A stretch of 64,000 nucleotides of DNA from Galbibacter sp. BG1 (GCF_013391805.1 NZ_CP058364.1:1426501-1490500); one strand, 5' to 3'. Shown: positions 25,494-35,508, numbered from the stretch's first letter. The notes: generated by a model not told the origin, from the letters alone. Translations and numbers: made by a program.

Positions 25494-25637
25494 ATGCTGA
25501 TGAGAGATTACACTTTAACCTACGAAGACAACCAACAAAGTCACACAATCTTTAATGTTTTAGGAGAAAATATTAGAGGTACCGTTACATTACTTAGAAG
25601 TTTACTTATTGTAGCAAAAAAACTATTAATGTTCTAA
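25494..25637 (+). CDS. Possible small protein, 47 aa
   Basis: A short open frame (start MLMRDYTLTYEDNQQSHTIF, end VAKKLLMF) in the otherwise empty stretch between scoB and the methyltransferase gene. The N-terminal half is polar and the C-terminal half (GTVTLLRSLLIVAKKLLMF) could form an amphipathic or membrane-binding helix. A terminator hairpin follows 51 bp past its stop, which fits an independent small transcript. I do not recognise it and the frame could be chance. Confidence 0.35.
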   Translation: MLMRDYTLTYEDNQQSHTIFNVLGENIRGTVTLLRSLLIVAKKLLMF

Positions 25638-25688
25638 ATACCCCAAATTAGAACAAGCCCCAAAAAGTTTTTTGCTAAGATTAAAGAA

Positions 25689-25721
25689 GGGAAATACGTT
25701 TTAATGTATTTTCCTTTTTTT
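25689..25721 (+). terminator. Rho-independent terminator before the methyltransferase gene
   Basis: A 9-bp stem with one G-T pair: GGGAAATAC (25689-25697) with GTATTTTCC (25706-25714), an 8-nt loop, then seven T residues (25715-25721). It would end transcripts from scoAB or from the small open frame at 25494. Confidence 0.75.
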
Positions 25722-25745
25722 ATTTTATAAAATGAAGGTTAATTT

Positions 25746-26441
25746 GTGATTAAAATACTTTCAATTTTGAAAAAGAACGAACTTCCGAAACGAAAAAAGA
25801 AACCATGGCCAACCAAGGAGGCTATGGATCAAGTATACAAAAAAAAGCTGTGGGGTGGAGATTCATTTGAATATTATTCTGGGGTTGGCTCCCACCACCC
25901 TAGCTTGGTAATCCCTTATGTACAAACCGTTCGTTCATTTTTAAAGTCTTTTAACGAGCCTTTAGTGGTTTGCGATCTAGGTTGTGGAGATTTCAACGTG
26001 GGAAAGGAATTGGTTTCCTTTACAAAAAAATATTGGGCTATCGATATTGTACCAGATTTAATGGAATTCAATAAAAATAAGTTTAAGGCAAAGAATCTGG
26101 AGTTTCTCTGTTTGGATATTGCGTCTCACGATTGGCCATCGGCGGATGTGGTTTTATTAAGACAAGTATTGCAGCATTTATCCAATTCAGAAGTAGAATG
26201 TATTACAGATAAATTAAAGAACTATTGTTATGTAATAGTAACCGAGCACCTTCCGGAAGGGAATTATATACCGAATAAAGATATAATTTCTGGGCAAGGT
26301 ATAAGGCTGAAGAAGAACAGTGGAATAAACCTATCAATGCCACCATTTTATATGAAGCCAAAAGAAGAAATACAGTTGTTGTCTTTAGAATCACCAGATT
26401 TTCGCGGTATTATTGTGACTAGTCTCTACAAAATGAAGTAA
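25746..26441 (+). CDS. Class I SAM-dependent methyltransferase of unknown substrate
   Basis: A 231-residue protein with a Rossmann-type methyltransferase core. The SAM motif I is VVCDLGCGDFNVGKEL, followed by the acidic residue in YWAIDIVPDLMEF, a motif in LEFLCLDIASHDWP and motif post-II ADVVLLRQVLQHLSNSEVE. The assigned start is GTG at 25746, just after a terminator; an ATG at 25824 is an alternative that would drop a basic N-terminal segment. There is no operon partner. The layout resembles small-molecule or glycan methyltransferases, but the acceptor cannot be deduced. Confidence 0.78.
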   Translation: MIKILSILKKNELPKRKKKPWPTKEAMDQVYKKKLWGGDSFEYYSGVGSHHPSLVIPYVQTVRSFLKSFNEPLVVCDLGCGDFNVGKELVSFTKKYWAIDIVPDLMEFNKNKFKAKNLEFLCLDIASHDWPSADVVLLRQVLQHLSNSEVECITDKLKNYCYVIVTEHLPEGNYIPNKDIISGQGIRLKKNSGINLSMPPFYMKPKEEIQLLSLESPDFRGIIVTSLYKMK

Positions 26442-26563
26442 TATGTTTTACATAGTGCCTTTCCTCTAAAATATCAAATAGTTATTACTTTATGTCATTT
26501 TTTGAATTTTGTTTACTTTTTATGTTGTAAAAGTGTATTATTGTTTATTAATCAACAATAAAT

Positions 26564-26818
26564 ATGACAACCAAAAATCAATCTCAATATTGGAAAGCCA
26601 ATATTCGGTATCTATGCATTTTACTTTCCATTTGGTTCCTAGTTTCTTTTGGCTGCGGTATTTTGTGGGTAGATCAACTGAACCAAATTAAGGTAGGCGG
26701 CTTCAAACTGGGGTTTTGGTTTGCCCAACAAGGCGCCATCTATGTTTTTGTGCTCATTATTCTGGTGTACGTTCTCTTGATGAATAGATTGGATAAGAAA
26801 TTTAATCACAACGAATAA
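26564..26818 (+). CDS. DUF4212 small subunit of a sodium:solute symporter
   Basis: An 84-residue membrane protein with two helices (LCILLSIWFLVSFGCGIL and FWFAQQGAIYVFVLIILVYVLL) that matches the DUF4212 family from YWKANIRYL onward. DUF4212 proteins are encoded directly before VC_2705-type sodium:solute symporters and are thought to be their small subunit. Here the large subunit begins 1 bp after the stop codon. Its role is probably assembly or gating of the symporter. Confidence 0.92.
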   Translation: MTTKNQSQYWKANIRYLCILLSIWFLVSFGCGILWVDQLNQIKVGGFKLGFWFAQQGAIYVFVLIILVYVLLMNRLDKKFNHNE

Positions 26819-26819
26819 C

Positions 26820-28523
26820 ATGGATATGTCCGTTCAACTTCTTACCTATATTCTGGTTGGTCTTACTTTTGCGCTTTACATAGGCATTGCCATTAGGAGT
26901 CGGGCTGGTTCTACTAACGATTTTTATGTGGCCGGTGGCGGCGTGTCCCCGTTGGCAAATGGGATGGCCACCGCTGCCGATTGGATGTCGGCTGCTTCCT
27001 TTATTTCCATGGCTGGTATCATCTCTTTTGCAGGATACGATGGTTCTGTTTTTTTAATGGGATGGACAGGTGGTTACGTACTTTTGGCGTTACTGTTGGC
27101 TCCCTATTTAAGAAAGTTTGGAAAATTTACGGTTCCAGATTTTATCGGGGATCGGTATTATTCTGGGTTGGCTCGTTTGGTGGCAGTGGTATGTGCGCTG
27201 TTCGTGTCGTTCACCTACGTGGCCGGACAAATGAGAGGGGTGGGGGTCGTTTTCTCCAGGTTTTTGGAAGTGGAAGTAGATACAGGAGTTTATATTGGGA
27301 TGGCTATTGTTCTCTTTTATGCCGTTCTTGGTGGAATGAAGGGGATTACTTATACGCAAGTAGCGCAGTATTGTATTCTTATTTTTGCGTTTATGGTTCC
27401 TGCTATTTTTATTTCCATTCAAATGACGGGTAACCCGATACCGCAGTTGGGATTTGGTGATAAACTATCAGATGGCACTTATTTATTGGATAAACTGGAT
27501 GGTTTGCAGCGGGAATTGGGCTTTCACGAGTATACATCGGGTTCTAAGGCTAAAATAGATGTTTTCTTCATTACGGCAGCTCTAATGATGGGCACCGCTG
27601 GGCTGCCGCACGTAATAGTGCGCTTTTTTACGGTTCCCAAGGTTAAAGATGCTAGAAAATCGGGCTTGTATGCACTTATTTTTATAGGAATTTTATATAC
27701 CACTGCCCCAGCAATAGCTGTGTTTGCACGGACTAATTTAATTGATACAGTTAGCAACCAACCTTATAATGCGATGCCTGAATGGTTTTCGAAATGGGAG
27801 GCTACTGGATTGTTAGTATTTGAAGATAAAAATAACAATGGCACCATTCAATACGTAGAAGACGAAAGTAAAAATGAACTACAAATAGATCGCGATATAA
27901 TGGTATTAGCCAACCCAGAAATAGCTCGATTGCCAAATTGGGTAATTGCGCTCTTGGCTGCTGGTGGCTTAGCTGCCGCTTTGTCTACGGCAGCTGGTTT
28001 GTTATTGGTTATTTCTTCTTCTGTATCGCACGATCTTTTAAAGAAAATGGTACTTCCGGAAATAAGCGAAAAACAGGAGCTGTGGGCGGCAAGAGGTGCT
28101 GCTTTGGTTGCCGTGGTGGTAGCTGGTTACTTCGGAATTCATCCTCCCGGATACGTGGCGTCGGTAGTGGCATTAGCATTTGGCTTGGCCGCAGCATCTT
28201 TTTTCCCTGCAATTGTTTTAGGGATTTTTTCTAAAAGAATGAATAAAGAAGGTGCTATAAGCGGTATGATTGTTGGTTTATCGATCACGCTATATTACAT
28301 CGCCAGATTTAGATTGCATTGGCTTGGAGCAGAAGAATCTTCAGGTGAAGACAATTGGTGGTTTGGGATCTCTCCGGAAGGGTTTGGAACCGTTGGCATG
28401 CTTTTAAATTTTATTACCGCAATTTTGGTGTCTAAATTGACTAAAGCACCACCGCAAGAGATTGTTGATATTGTAGAAGATATTAGAATTCCCAGTGGGG
28501 CTGGAAAAGCCGGATCTCATTAG
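26820..28523 (+). CDS. Sodium:solute symporter, VC_2705 subfamily (acetate/monocarboxylate type)
   Basis: A 567-residue transporter of the SSS family with about 13 membrane segments. Family landmarks are AGGGVSPLANGMATAADWMS, FVSFTYVAGQMRGVGVVFSR, GLPHVIVRFFTVPKVKDARK and GGLAAALSTAAGLLLVISSS. This subfamily pairs with DUF4212 and lies near ActP acetate permeases. A loop around residues 336-348 reads DKNNNGTIQYVED, with the spacing of an EF-hand Ca2+ loop. It likely couples Na+ entry to uptake of a small carboxylate. The transcript ends at a strong terminator shared with the convergent sdh operon. Confidence 0.93.
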   Translation: MDMSVQLLTYILVGLTFALYIGIAIRSRAGSTNDFYVAGGGVSPLANGMATAADWMSAASFISMAGIISFAGYDGSVFLMGWTGGYVLLALLLAPYLRKFGKFTVPDFIGDRYYSGLARLVAVVCALFVSFTYVAGQMRGVGVVFSRFLEVEVDTGVYIGMAIVLFYAVLGGMKGITYTQVAQYCILIFAFMVPAIFISIQMTGNPIPQLGFGDKLSDGTYLLDKLDGLQRELGFHEYTSGSKAKIDVFFITAALMMGTAGLPHVIVRFFTVPKVKDARKSGLYALIFIGILYTTAPAIAVFARTNLIDTVSNQPYNAMPEWFSKWEATGLLVFEDKNNNGTIQYVEDESKNELQIDRDIMVLANPEIARLPNWVIALLAAGGLAAALSTAAGLLLVISSSVSHDLLKKMVLPEISEKQELWAARGAALVAVVVAGYFGIHPPGYVASVVALAFGLAAASFFPAIVLGIFSKRMNKEGAISGMIVGLSITLYYIARFRLHWLGAEESSGEDNWWFGISPEGFGTVGMLLNFITAILVSKLTKAPPQEIVDIVEDIRIPSGAGKAGSH

Positions 28524-28529
28524 AAACAA

Positions 28530-28560
28530 AAACCCCTTGAATCGAAGATTCAAGGGGTTT
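28530..28560. terminator. Strong bidirectional terminator between the symporter and sdhB
   Basis: A perfect 14-bp stem: AAACCCCTTGAATC (28530-28543) and GATTCAAGGGGTTT (28547-28560) around a 3-nt loop, with A and T runs on both sides. It sits between convergent genes and can end both transcripts. Confidence 0.92.
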
Positions 28561-28584
28561 AAAAATATGTATAAAATATAATTA

Positions 28585-29334
28585 TTAGTTTTTCTTTACA
28601 CTGGCAGCTAGATATTCCCTGTTCATTCTAGCAATATTTTCAAGGGAAATACCTTTCGGACATTCAATCTCGCAAGCTCCAGTGTTGGAGCAGTTTCCAA
28701 AACCTTCTTCATCCATTTGTCTAACCATGTTTAGCACACGATCCGTGGCTTCAACTTGTCCTTGCGGCAACAAGGCAAATTGAGAAACTTTTGCAGAAGT
28801 AAACAACATCGCACTGGCGTTTTTACAAGCTGCTACACAAGCTCCACAACCGATACAAGTGGCAGCTGCAAAAGAGTCGTCTGCGTCGTGTTTGTTTACT
28901 GGAATTGCATTCGCATCGATAGTATTTCCAGAAGTGTTTACTGAAATGAATCCACCTGCTTGCTGAATTCTATCAAAAGAAGTTCTGTCCACAATTAAAT
29001 CCTTAATTACGGGGAATGCTTTTGCTCTAAACGGCTCTATAGTGATGGTATCACCATCTTTAAACATTCGCATATGAAGTTGACAGGTAGTTACGCCTCG
29101 ATCCGGTCCATGGGGTTCCCCATTTATTTGCAGGGAACAAGAACCACAAATACCTTCGCGGCAGTCATGGTCGAATTCTACAGGCTCTTCTCCTTTTGCT
29201 ATCAGTTCTTCATTTAGAACGTCCAGCATTTCCAAGAAAGACATGTCTTCATCAATACCAGAGATTGGGTAATCAACTATCTTTCCTTTTGTGTTGGCAT
29301 CTTGTTGACGCCATATTTTTAATGTAAGATTCAT
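28585..29334 (-). CDS. sdhB: Succinate dehydrogenase iron-sulfur subunit
   Basis: A 249-residue SdhB/FrdB. The N-terminal [2Fe-2S] domain has Cys in [16 protein letters not shown] and a later one in [10 protein letters not shown]. The C-terminal domain has [15 protein letters not shown] and [15 protein letters not shown], the ligands of the [4Fe-4S] and [3Fe-4S] clusters. It passes electrons from the flavin of SdhA to the membrane quinone. It is the last gene of sdhCAB and follows sdhA by about 73 bp. Confidence 0.96.
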   Translation of the reverse strand: MNLTLKIWRQQDANTKGKIVDYPISGIDEDMSFLEMLDVLNEELIAKGEEPVEFDHDCREGICGSCSLQINGEPHGPDRGVTTCQLHMRMFKDGDTITIEPFRAKAFPVIKDLIVDRTSFDRIQQAGGFISVNTSGNTIDANAIPVNKHDADDSFAAATCIGCGACVAACKNASAMLFTSAKVSQFALLPQGQVEATDRVLNMVRQMDEEGFGNCSNTGACEIECPKGISLENIARMNREYLAASVKKN

Positions 29335-29407
29335 ATTATTTAGATTTTAGTATTGAGTATTGAGTATTGAGCAGTTTATCTAACATCTCATGTCTCAATA
29401 CTTACAT

Positions 29408-31411
29408 CTATTTATACGAGCGTGTTTTAAGCTCGATGTTATTGTATTCCAATTCTTCTTTATGCAATACCGCATCGCTCGGTTTTCCTTTGTATTCCCA
29501 AGCAGCTACGTATTTAAAGTTCTCATCATCCCTTTTGGCTTCCCCTTCTTCAGTTTGATATTCTTCCCTGAAATGTCCACCACAAGACTCGTTACGGTGC
29601 AAGGCATCCTTGGCAAAAAGTTCTCCTAGTTCTAGGAAATCGGCCACCCGCATTGCTTTTTCCAATTCGCTATTCTTGCTTTCAGCAGATCCAGGTACCA
29701 ATACATTTTTGTAGAAATCGTCCCTTAAATCGCTAATTTCTTGAATCGCTTCCTGTAAACCTTCTGCATTACGTGCCATTCCACATTTATTCCACATAAT
29801 CTTACCAAGTTTTTTGTGGTAAGAATCAACAGAATTTTTTCCTTTGTTGTTAACCAATTTCGCGATTTGGTCTTTAACATTTTTTTCAGCTGCATCAAAC
29901 TCTGGCGTATCCGTAGGGATTTTACCGGTTCTAATGTCATCGGCCAAATAATCACCTATAGTGTATGGAAGCACAAAATATCCATCGGCCAAGCCTTGCA
30001 TTAAGGCAGAAGCCCCAAGTCGGTTCGCTCCATGGTCGGAGAAATTAGCTTCTCCAGCCGCATAACAACCAGGGATGGTCGTCATAAGGTTGTAGTCTAC
30101 CCAAATACCTCCCATGGTATAGTGTACCGCAGGATAGATCATCATTGGTGTTTTATACGGGTTTTCATCTACAATCTTTTCATACATTTGGAAAAGATTT
30201 CCGTACTTGTTTTCTACAACTTTTTCTCCTAATTCCCTTACTTCCTTATCATTAGCGTTATGGTTCCCTTGAATAATGGCTTGTTCTTTTCCGTAGCGCA
30301 TAATGGCAGAATCGAAATCCAAAAAGACAGCTTCACCTGTTTTGTTAACACCAAAACCAGCATCACAACGTTCTTTAGCAGCTCTCGATGCCACATCTCG
30401 GGGAACTAAGTTACCAAAGGAAGGATATCTTCTTTCCAAGTAATAGTCTCTATCTTCCTCAGCCAATTCCGTAGGCTTTAATTTTCCTTGACGGATGGCT
30501 TCGGCATCTTCTTTTTTCTTCGGAACCCAAATTCTTCCATCGTTACGAAGGGACTCAGACATCAAAGTTAATTTCGACTGATGATCCCCAGAAACAGGAA
30601 TACATGTTGGGTGAATTTGTGTATAACACGGATTTGCGAAATACGCTCCTTTCTTATGTATTTTCCATGAAGCGGTAACATTGCTTCCCATTGCATTGGT
30701 AGAAAGAAAGAAAACATTTCCATAACCACCAGAAGCAATAACTACAGCATGGGCAGAATGGCGCTCTATTTTACCGGTTACAAGGTCTCTTGCAATAATA
30801 CCACGGGCTTTACCGTCTACAATAACGATGTCGAGCATCTCATGGCGGTTAAAAGCTTCAATTTTCCCCCGGTTAATTTGTCGGTTCATGGCAGCATAAG
30901 CTCCCAATAAGAGTTGTTGTCCTGTTTGTCCTTTAGCGTAAAAGGTACGGGACACTAGTACTCCACCAAAAGATCGGTTATCTAATAATCCACCATATTC
31001 ACGGGCGAAGGGAACACCTTGTGCCACACATTGGTCGATTATATTGGCAGAAACCTCCGCCAAACGATAAACGTTAGCTTCCCGGGAGCGGTAATCGCCT
31101 CCTTTAACCGTATCGTAAAACAAGCGGTAGGTAGAGTCACCATCTCCTTGATAGTTTTTAGCAGCGTTTATACCTCCTTGCGCAGCAATAGAGTGTGCAC
31201 GTCTTGGAGAATCTTGGTAGCAAAATGTTTTAACATTATAACCAAGCTCGGCCAAAGTAGCCGCTGCAGAACCTCCGGCTAAACCAGTACCTACAACTAT
31301 AACATCAATGTTACGCTTGTTGGCTGGGTTTACTAAATTTATTTCGTTTTTATGATTGGTCCACTTCTTGGCTAAATCGCCTTGTGGTATGTTAGAATCG
31401 AATATTGCCAT
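29408..31411 (-). CDS. sdhA: Succinate dehydrogenase flavoprotein subunit
   Basis: A 667-residue SdhA/FrdA of the long type found with the two-haem, single-gene membrane anchor (class B, as in Bacillus and Wolinella). The FAD fold starts [20 protein letters not shown] (with I for the first V). The covalent FAD His is in [15 protein letters not shown]. Active-site regions include the [20 protein letters not shown] block, the [13 protein letters not shown] stretch and the [14 protein letters not shown] motif. It oxidises succinate to fumarate. It starts 14 bp after sdhC in the same operon. Confidence 0.96.
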   Translation of the reverse strand: MAIFDSNIPQGDLAKKWTNHKNEINLVNPANKRNIDVIVVGTGLAGGSAAATLAELGYNVKTFCYQDSPRRAHSIAAQGGINAAKNYQGDGDSTYRLFYDTVKGGDYRSREANVYRLAEVSANIIDQCVAQGVPFAREYGGLLDNRSFGGVLVSRTFYAKGQTGQQLLLGAYAAMNRQINRGKIEAFNRHEMLDIVIVDGKARGIIARDLVTGKIERHSAHAVVIASGGYGNVFFLSTNAMGSNVTASWKIHKKGAYFANPCYTQIHPTCIPVSGDHQSKLTLMSESLRNDGRIWVPKKKEDAEAIRQGKLKPTELAEEDRDYYLERRYPSFGNLVPRDVASRAAKERCDAGFGVNKTGEAVFLDFDSAIMRYGKEQAIIQGNHNANDKEVRELGEKVVENKYGNLFQMYEKIVDENPYKTPMMIYPAVHYTMGGIWVDYNLMTTIPGCYAAGEANFSDHGANRLGASALMQGLADGYFVLPYTIGDYLADDIRTGKIPTDTPEFDAAEKNVKDQIAKLVNNKGKNSVDSYHKKLGKIMWNKCGMARNAEGLQEAIQEISDLRDDFYKNVLVPGSAESKNSELEKAMRVADFLELGELFAKDALHRNESCGGHFREEYQTEEGEAKRDDENFKYVAAWEYKGKPSDAVLHKEELEYNNIELKTRSYK

Positions 31412-31425
31412 AATACTTACCTCTT

Positions 31426-32085
31426 TTAATGATTAAAAAAATGGAAAAGTGCGATAAAAATAAATCCCAATGGAATAAAAATCGCATAGAATTTTCCAAT
31501 TGCTTTAAGAGTAGAATTGAATTTGTTGCTTACCCCAATCGACTGGAAAGCCGATTGAAAGCCGTGTAATAAATGTAGTGCTAACAAAACGAAGGCAATT
31601 ACATAAGCACCCACTCTTATAGGGTTATGAAATTTCTCTACCAATTCGTGGTAGTATCTCGTAGGGTCTTCTGGGTTGAACTGCACATACTTGTAATTCA
31701 TTTCCGGCAACCAAAAATCGATAAAATGCAACGCTAAAAATGCTAAAATTACGAGTCCGCTATAGATCATATTCCTAGACATCCAAGAAGAGTTGGCATT
31801 ACCGTTGTAGCTTACATAGCTAATATCTCGAGCTTTTTTGTTTTTTATTTCCAAAACAAAACCCATTACAAAGTGAAAAACAACCGCAAATATTAAAATG
31901 GGTTGCATTAAAAATTGAACCAACACATTGGTACCCATAAAATGTGATAATTCGTTAAAAGTACTTTCGCTAATTACAGAAGTAAAATTGATTATAAAGT
32001 GCTGTAAAAGGAAGATTAACAAGAATAAAGCCGAAAGTGACATGGCAACTTTTCTGGCTATTGTTGAATTTAACATTCCGCTCAT
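31426..32085 (-). CDS. sdhC: Succinate dehydrogenase cytochrome b subunit
   Basis: A membrane anchor of about 219 residues from the Met at 32085 ([20 protein letters not shown]), which matches the usual start of this family; the longer frame adds nine unsupported residues. It has five membrane helices, as expected for the class B diheme cytochrome b558 type. Haem-ligand His candidates are in [32 protein letters not shown] and [11 protein letters not shown]. It docks SdhAB and reduces menaquinone. A good promoter lies 25 bp upstream. Confidence 0.92.
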   Translation of the reverse strand: MSGMLNSTIARKVAMSLSALFLLIFLLQHFIINFTSVISESTFNELSHFMGTNVLVQFLMQPILIFAVVFHFVMGFVLEIKNKKARDISYVSYNGNANSSWMSRNMIYSGLVILAFLALHFIDFWLPEMNYKYVQFNPEDPTRYYHELVEKFHNPIRVGAYVIAFVLLALHLLHGFQSAFQSIGVSNKFNSTLKAIGKFYAIFIPLGFIFIALFHFFNH

Positions 32086-32109
32086 TAGAATTTTTTTATT
32101 TAGTACGCA

Positions 32110-32140
32110 CAAAAATACTGTACGAATCAGTTATTCACAA
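32110..32140 (-). promoter_or_regulatory. Promoter of the sdhCAB operon
   Basis: On the minus strand: TTG (32140-32138), a 20-bp spacer, then TATTTTTG (32117-32110). This matches the Bacteroidota TTG-N17-23-TAnnTTTG consensus. The predicted transcript would start about 20 nt before the sdhC start codon at 32085, which supports that start. Confidence 0.65.
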
Positions 32141-32247
32141 ACTTTCGTTTCTCTTTTAACGACAATTTAGAATGAGTTTAAAGTAATTGTTTCAAAACCT
32201 AATGTTTTGTCACTACAACGTTATAAATAAGTACAAATACGTAGAAT

Positions 32248-33111
32248 TTATTGGTTGCTACGTATTTTGAGGCCTCTCAGTCCCATATCGATAAGATTCT
32301 CGCCAGCAGCAGGTTCGTATTTACCGTCTTTATTAATCTCGGTCCACTCGAAACTGTTGTTTATGGAAAATGATAAGGTGATGACTACATTTTCGGTTTC
32401 ATTGCCATCTATTTGCAATGGTTTGTCGAATTTTCCGGTAAGCACGCATGAGCCTGGAGGAATTGGAGAGCTATCCGATAACGGATTTGGAACAGTAACA
32501 GAACCTTCTGGCGCTTGTCCCGTTAGAGTATATCCTTCTGCTTCAAATCCCCAAAAACCCTGAAGCTTGTTATCGTTAACTTCAATGCTCTTTCCATTTA
32601 AGTCGAAAGCATCAATATACATGTTGTATCCTAAAAAGCTGGCCACGGTACCGGTGTATTCCTCACCGTTGTTAAGAAGGTTAATAGATCCATTTTGGTA
32701 AGACGCCGAGATGCGAACCCATTCGTAGTTCCCCGTCTTAACCTGGCTCAAAGGGATTTCCAAAAATGTTTCATTGTCTTTAACTAAAATTGATTTGGAA
32801 AAGTCTATGGCCTCTTCACCTCCTTTGGTGGTGGTTTCTCCTTGGTAAATAATTTCACCAGTAGTAAGTAAAGTAGTTGCTGTAGGGGCGAGTTCAATAT
32901 AATGTGCGCTCATGGCGTTAATGGTTGGGGTTTGTGCGGCGTTTCCATCTGCAATGGTTGCTGGGTTCCCAAAGTTGTCCAGCCGTTCTTGGTTTTTATC
33001 AAACTGAAGTTTTACAATGAGTTTGTTGGTGGTGGTTGCTTGTTCGTTCTTTTCATTGGAACAGGAAATAAGCATAAAAGAGAGCATGGAAAACAAAACA
33101 ATTTTGTTCAT
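32248..33111 (-). CDS. Hypothetical lipoprotein, 287 aa
   Basis: It has a lipoprotein signal (IVLFSMLSFMLISC, lipobox LISC). The mature part is beta-rich: KLIVKLQFDKNQERLDNFGN, the repeated-looking ILVKDNETFLEIPLSQVKTG, FLGYNMYIDAFDLNGKSIEV and GSCVLTGKFDKPLQIDGNET, ending NVVITLSFSINNSFEWTEIN. No enzyme motif is visible. The sequence pattern suggests a fimbrillin- or carbohydrate-binding-like outer-surface lipoprotein, but I cannot place it in a named family. It is monocistronic, between the sdh operon and aminopeptidase P. Confidence 0.75.
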   Translation of the reverse strand: MNKIVLFSMLSFMLISCSNEKNEQATTTNKLIVKLQFDKNQERLDNFGNPATIADGNAAQTPTINAMSAHYIELAPTATTLLTTGEIIYQGETTTKGGEEAIDFSKSILVKDNETFLEIPLSQVKTGNYEWVRISASYQNGSINLLNNGEEYTGTVASFLGYNMYIDAFDLNGKSIEVNDNKLQGFWGFEAEGYTLTGQAPEGSVTVPNPLSDSSPIPPGSCVLTGKFDKPLQIDGNETENVVITLSFSINNSFEWTEINKDGKYEPAAGENLIDMGLRGLKIRSNQ

Positions 33112-33355
33112 GGATATTTAGATTTGAGGTTATTACGGCGGTAAAAATAAGAAAAATCTTAATAGTTGGAACTTTTTACCAGAATCAAAATTTATACGAA
33201 GTTTAACAGGAAAACCTTCGATTCTTTTTAATTTTGGCAAGCACCAATCTTATAGCTTTAACGCTGATAAGAAGTTTTAAGTAAATTTAATTAATAGTCT
33301 CGGCGTATAGTCGGATAACAAAGGCCTCAAAGAGGTATTTAAAAAATTAGTAACG

Positions 33356-34648
33356 ATGAAGTACGATTTAATCGACAGCAATCTTTTTATAAAAAACCGT
33401 CAAAAGTTCATGGCTAAAATGAAGCCGAACAGTATTGCGGTTTTCAATTCAAATGATATTTATCCTATTGGTTCCGATAGTACCATGCCGTTTCAGCAGG
33501 CAAGGGATCTTTTCTATTTAAGTGGGGTAGATCAGGAAGAAAGTATTTTGGTATTGTTCCCAGACGCACATGAGGCCAAACACCGTGAAATCTTATTTGT
33601 GAGGGAAACTAACGACCACATAGCCGTATGGGAAGGCGAAAAGCTTACTAAGGAAAAGGCTCTTGAAGTGAGTGGTGTTAAAACAACGTATTGGTTGAAA
33701 GAATTCGATAAAGTTTTCTTCGATATAATGACGGAGGCAGTAACGGTTTACTTTAATACCAATGAGCATTACCGTCAATCGGTACAAACCGAAACGCGGG
33801 AGGATCGATTTATAAAATGGTGCAAAGAGAAGTTTCCAGCCCACAAATGGGAAAAAAGCAACCAGATTCTTCAAGAATTAAGAGGCACGAAGGAACCTCA
33901 AGAGATTGAATTGATGCAGCAGGCCTGTGCCATTACCGAAAAAGCGTTTAAGCGGGTATTGCAATTCACCAAACCCGGTGTTTGGGAGTATGAAATTGAA
34001 GCCGAGTTTATACATGAGTTTACTAGAAACCGTTCCCGTGGGTTCGCCTACACTCCTATAATAGCATCTGGTAATAATGCCAATGTTTTGCATTATATAG
34101 AGAATAAAATGCAGTGCAAAGAAGGTGAATTGTTGCTTATTGATGCAGGGGCAGAATATGCCAATTACGCTAGTGACATGACGCGAACCATCCCAGTGAG
34201 CGGAAGGTTCTCTAAAAGACAAAAGGAGGTTTACAATGCTGTGCTGAAAGTAAAAAATGAAGCTACGCAAATGTTGGTTCCCGGTACAATGTGGAAAGAA
34301 TACCATGTTGAGGTAGGTAAGTTAATGACGAGTGCTTTGATAGATTTAGGGCTGTTGGATAAAACAGATGTGCTAAAGGAAGATCCAGAGTGGCCTGCTT
34401 ATAAAAAATACTTTATGCATGGCACCAGTCACCACATTGGTTTGGATACGCACGATTACGGACCTCTTAAAAAACCCATGAAGCCCAATATGGTATTTAC
34501 GGTGGAGCCAGGGATCTATTTGCCAGATGAAGGTTTTGGGATTCGATTGGAAGACGATGTGGTTATCCAAGATTCTGGGGCGCCATTTAATTTAATGCGC
34601 AACATCCCAATTGAAGTAGAAGAAATAGAAGATTGGATGAATAGATAA
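33356..34648 (+). CDS. pepP: Aminopeptidase P (Xaa-Pro aminopeptidase)
   Basis: A 430-residue M24B metallopeptidase that removes an N-terminal residue before proline. The N-terminal creatinase-like domain (YPIGSDSTMPFQQARDLFYL, YLSGVDQEE) precedes the pita-bread catalytic domain. Metal ligands: Asp in LLIDAGAEYANYASDMTRTI (two), His in FMHGTSHHIGLDTHDYG, Glu in VFTVEPGIYLPDE and Glu in GIRLEDDVVIQ. Typical length and cytoplasmic location. It is followed after 80 bp by an alpha/beta hydrolase gene, with a short repeat between them. Confidence 0.94.
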   Translation: MKYDLIDSNLFIKNRQKFMAKMKPNSIAVFNSNDIYPIGSDSTMPFQQARDLFYLSGVDQEESILVLFPDAHEAKHREILFVRETNDHIAVWEGEKLTKEKALEVSGVKTTYWLKEFDKVFFDIMTEAVTVYFNTNEHYRQSVQTETREDRFIKWCKEKFPAHKWEKSNQILQELRGTKEPQEIELMQQACAITEKAFKRVLQFTKPGVWEYEIEAEFIHEFTRNRSRGFAYTPIIASGNNANVLHYIENKMQCKEGELLLIDAGAEYANYASDMTRTIPVSGRFSKRQKEVYNAVLKVKNEATQMLVPGTMWKEYHVEVGKLMTSALIDLGLLDKTDVLKEDPEWPAYKKYFMHGTSHHIGLDTHDYGPLKKPMKPNMVFTVEPGIYLPDEGFGIRLEDDVVIQDSGAPFNLMRNIPIEVEEIEDWMNR

Positions 34649-34653
34649 ACCTA

Positions 34654-34678
34654 TTGTCGCCCTGAGCCTGTCGAAGGG
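34654..34678. repeat. Intergenic repeat of the GAGCCTGTCGAAGGG type, single copy
   Basis: A 25-bp block with the core CCTGAGCCTGTCGAAGGG, the same core that occurs twice, as an inverted pair, at 40077-40144. Such sequences are widespread between genes in Bacteroidota. Here it follows the pepP stop by 5 bp and has no inverted partner nearby. Confidence 0.7.
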
Positions 34679-34728
34679 CATTTACAACTAATGTTTTTCG
34701 GTAGGTTCAGGATTTTATTTATCAATTA

Positions 34729-35508
34729 ATGACACTTAACTATAAAGGAACAATTGTTTTTTATGAGGATACGGGCAAAGGCCCTGCAGTGGTTCTCTTG
34801 CATGGATTTTTGGAGAATTCTTCTATTTGGAATCCTTTAAAAGACAAATTGGTAAAGAAATACCGTGTTGTTACCATCGATTTATTAGGGCATGGAAAAA
34901 CAGGTTGTTTGGGTTACGTGCATTCTATGGAACTAATGGCCGAAGTGGTTAAAGCCGTGCTGGATGAGCTAAAATTAAGGCGCGTTTCTTTAATCGGTCA
35001 CTCCATGGGAGGGTATGTGGCACTCGCTTTTGCAGAAGCGTACCCAGACGATGTTAAAGCACTCGCTTTGGTAAACTCAACAGCTAGGGCAGATTCCGAA
35101 GAAAAGAAAAAAAACAGGGATAGGGCTATCGAGATGGTAAAACAAAACCACAAGAGTTTCGTGCGCATGGGCATCGCCAATCTATTTAGACCTAAAAACC
35201 GTAAGATTTTTGCTGAAGAAATAAAAGGTTTAAAAAAAGAGGCTTTAAAGACCCCTTTACAAGGAATAGTTGCTGCACTCGAAGGAATGAAAATACGTGA
35301 TGATAGAGAAATATTACTGCATTTTACTCCCTTCGCTAAGTTGATGATTTTGGGTAAGAAAGACCCCGTGTTGAACTACGAAGCTTTAATTGAACAAACC
35401 CAAAATACTAAGGTAAAACTAGTTGAATTTCCCGACGGGCACATGAGTTTTATTGAGAACAGACCAGAATTCATCGATAATGTGAAGAAATTCTTAAAAA
35501 AAGTTTGA
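34729..35508 (+). CDS. Alpha/beta hydrolase
   Basis: A 259-residue cytoplasmic alpha/beta hydrolase with no signal peptide. The oxyanion motif is LLHGFLENSSIW, the nucleophile elbow LIGHSMGGYVAL, an acid is likely in LMILGKKDPVLN and the catalytic His in FPDGHMSFIEN. The layout resembles small esterases and MenH-like lyases, but there are no menaquinone genes near, so I keep the general name. It follows pepP by 80 bp and may be co-transcribed through the intervening repeat. Confidence 0.9.
   Translation: MTLNYKGTIVFYEDTGKGPAVVLLHGFLENSSIWNPLKDKLVKKYRVVTIDLLGHGKTGCLGYVHSMELMAEVVKAVLDELKLRRVSLIGHSMGGYVALAFAEAYPDDVKALALVNSTARADSEEKKKNRDRAIEMVKQNHKSFVRMGIANLFRPKNRKIFAEEIKGLKKEALKTPLQGIVAALEGMKIRDDREILLHFTPFAKLMILGKKDPVLNYEALIEQTQNTKVKLVEFPDGHMSFIENRPEFIDNVKKFLKKV

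Noticed and set aside
33878-34306. A 142-codon minus-strand frame within pepP
   Set aside because: It is antisense to the conserved metal-binding domain of aminopeptidase P, with no recognisable protein pattern.
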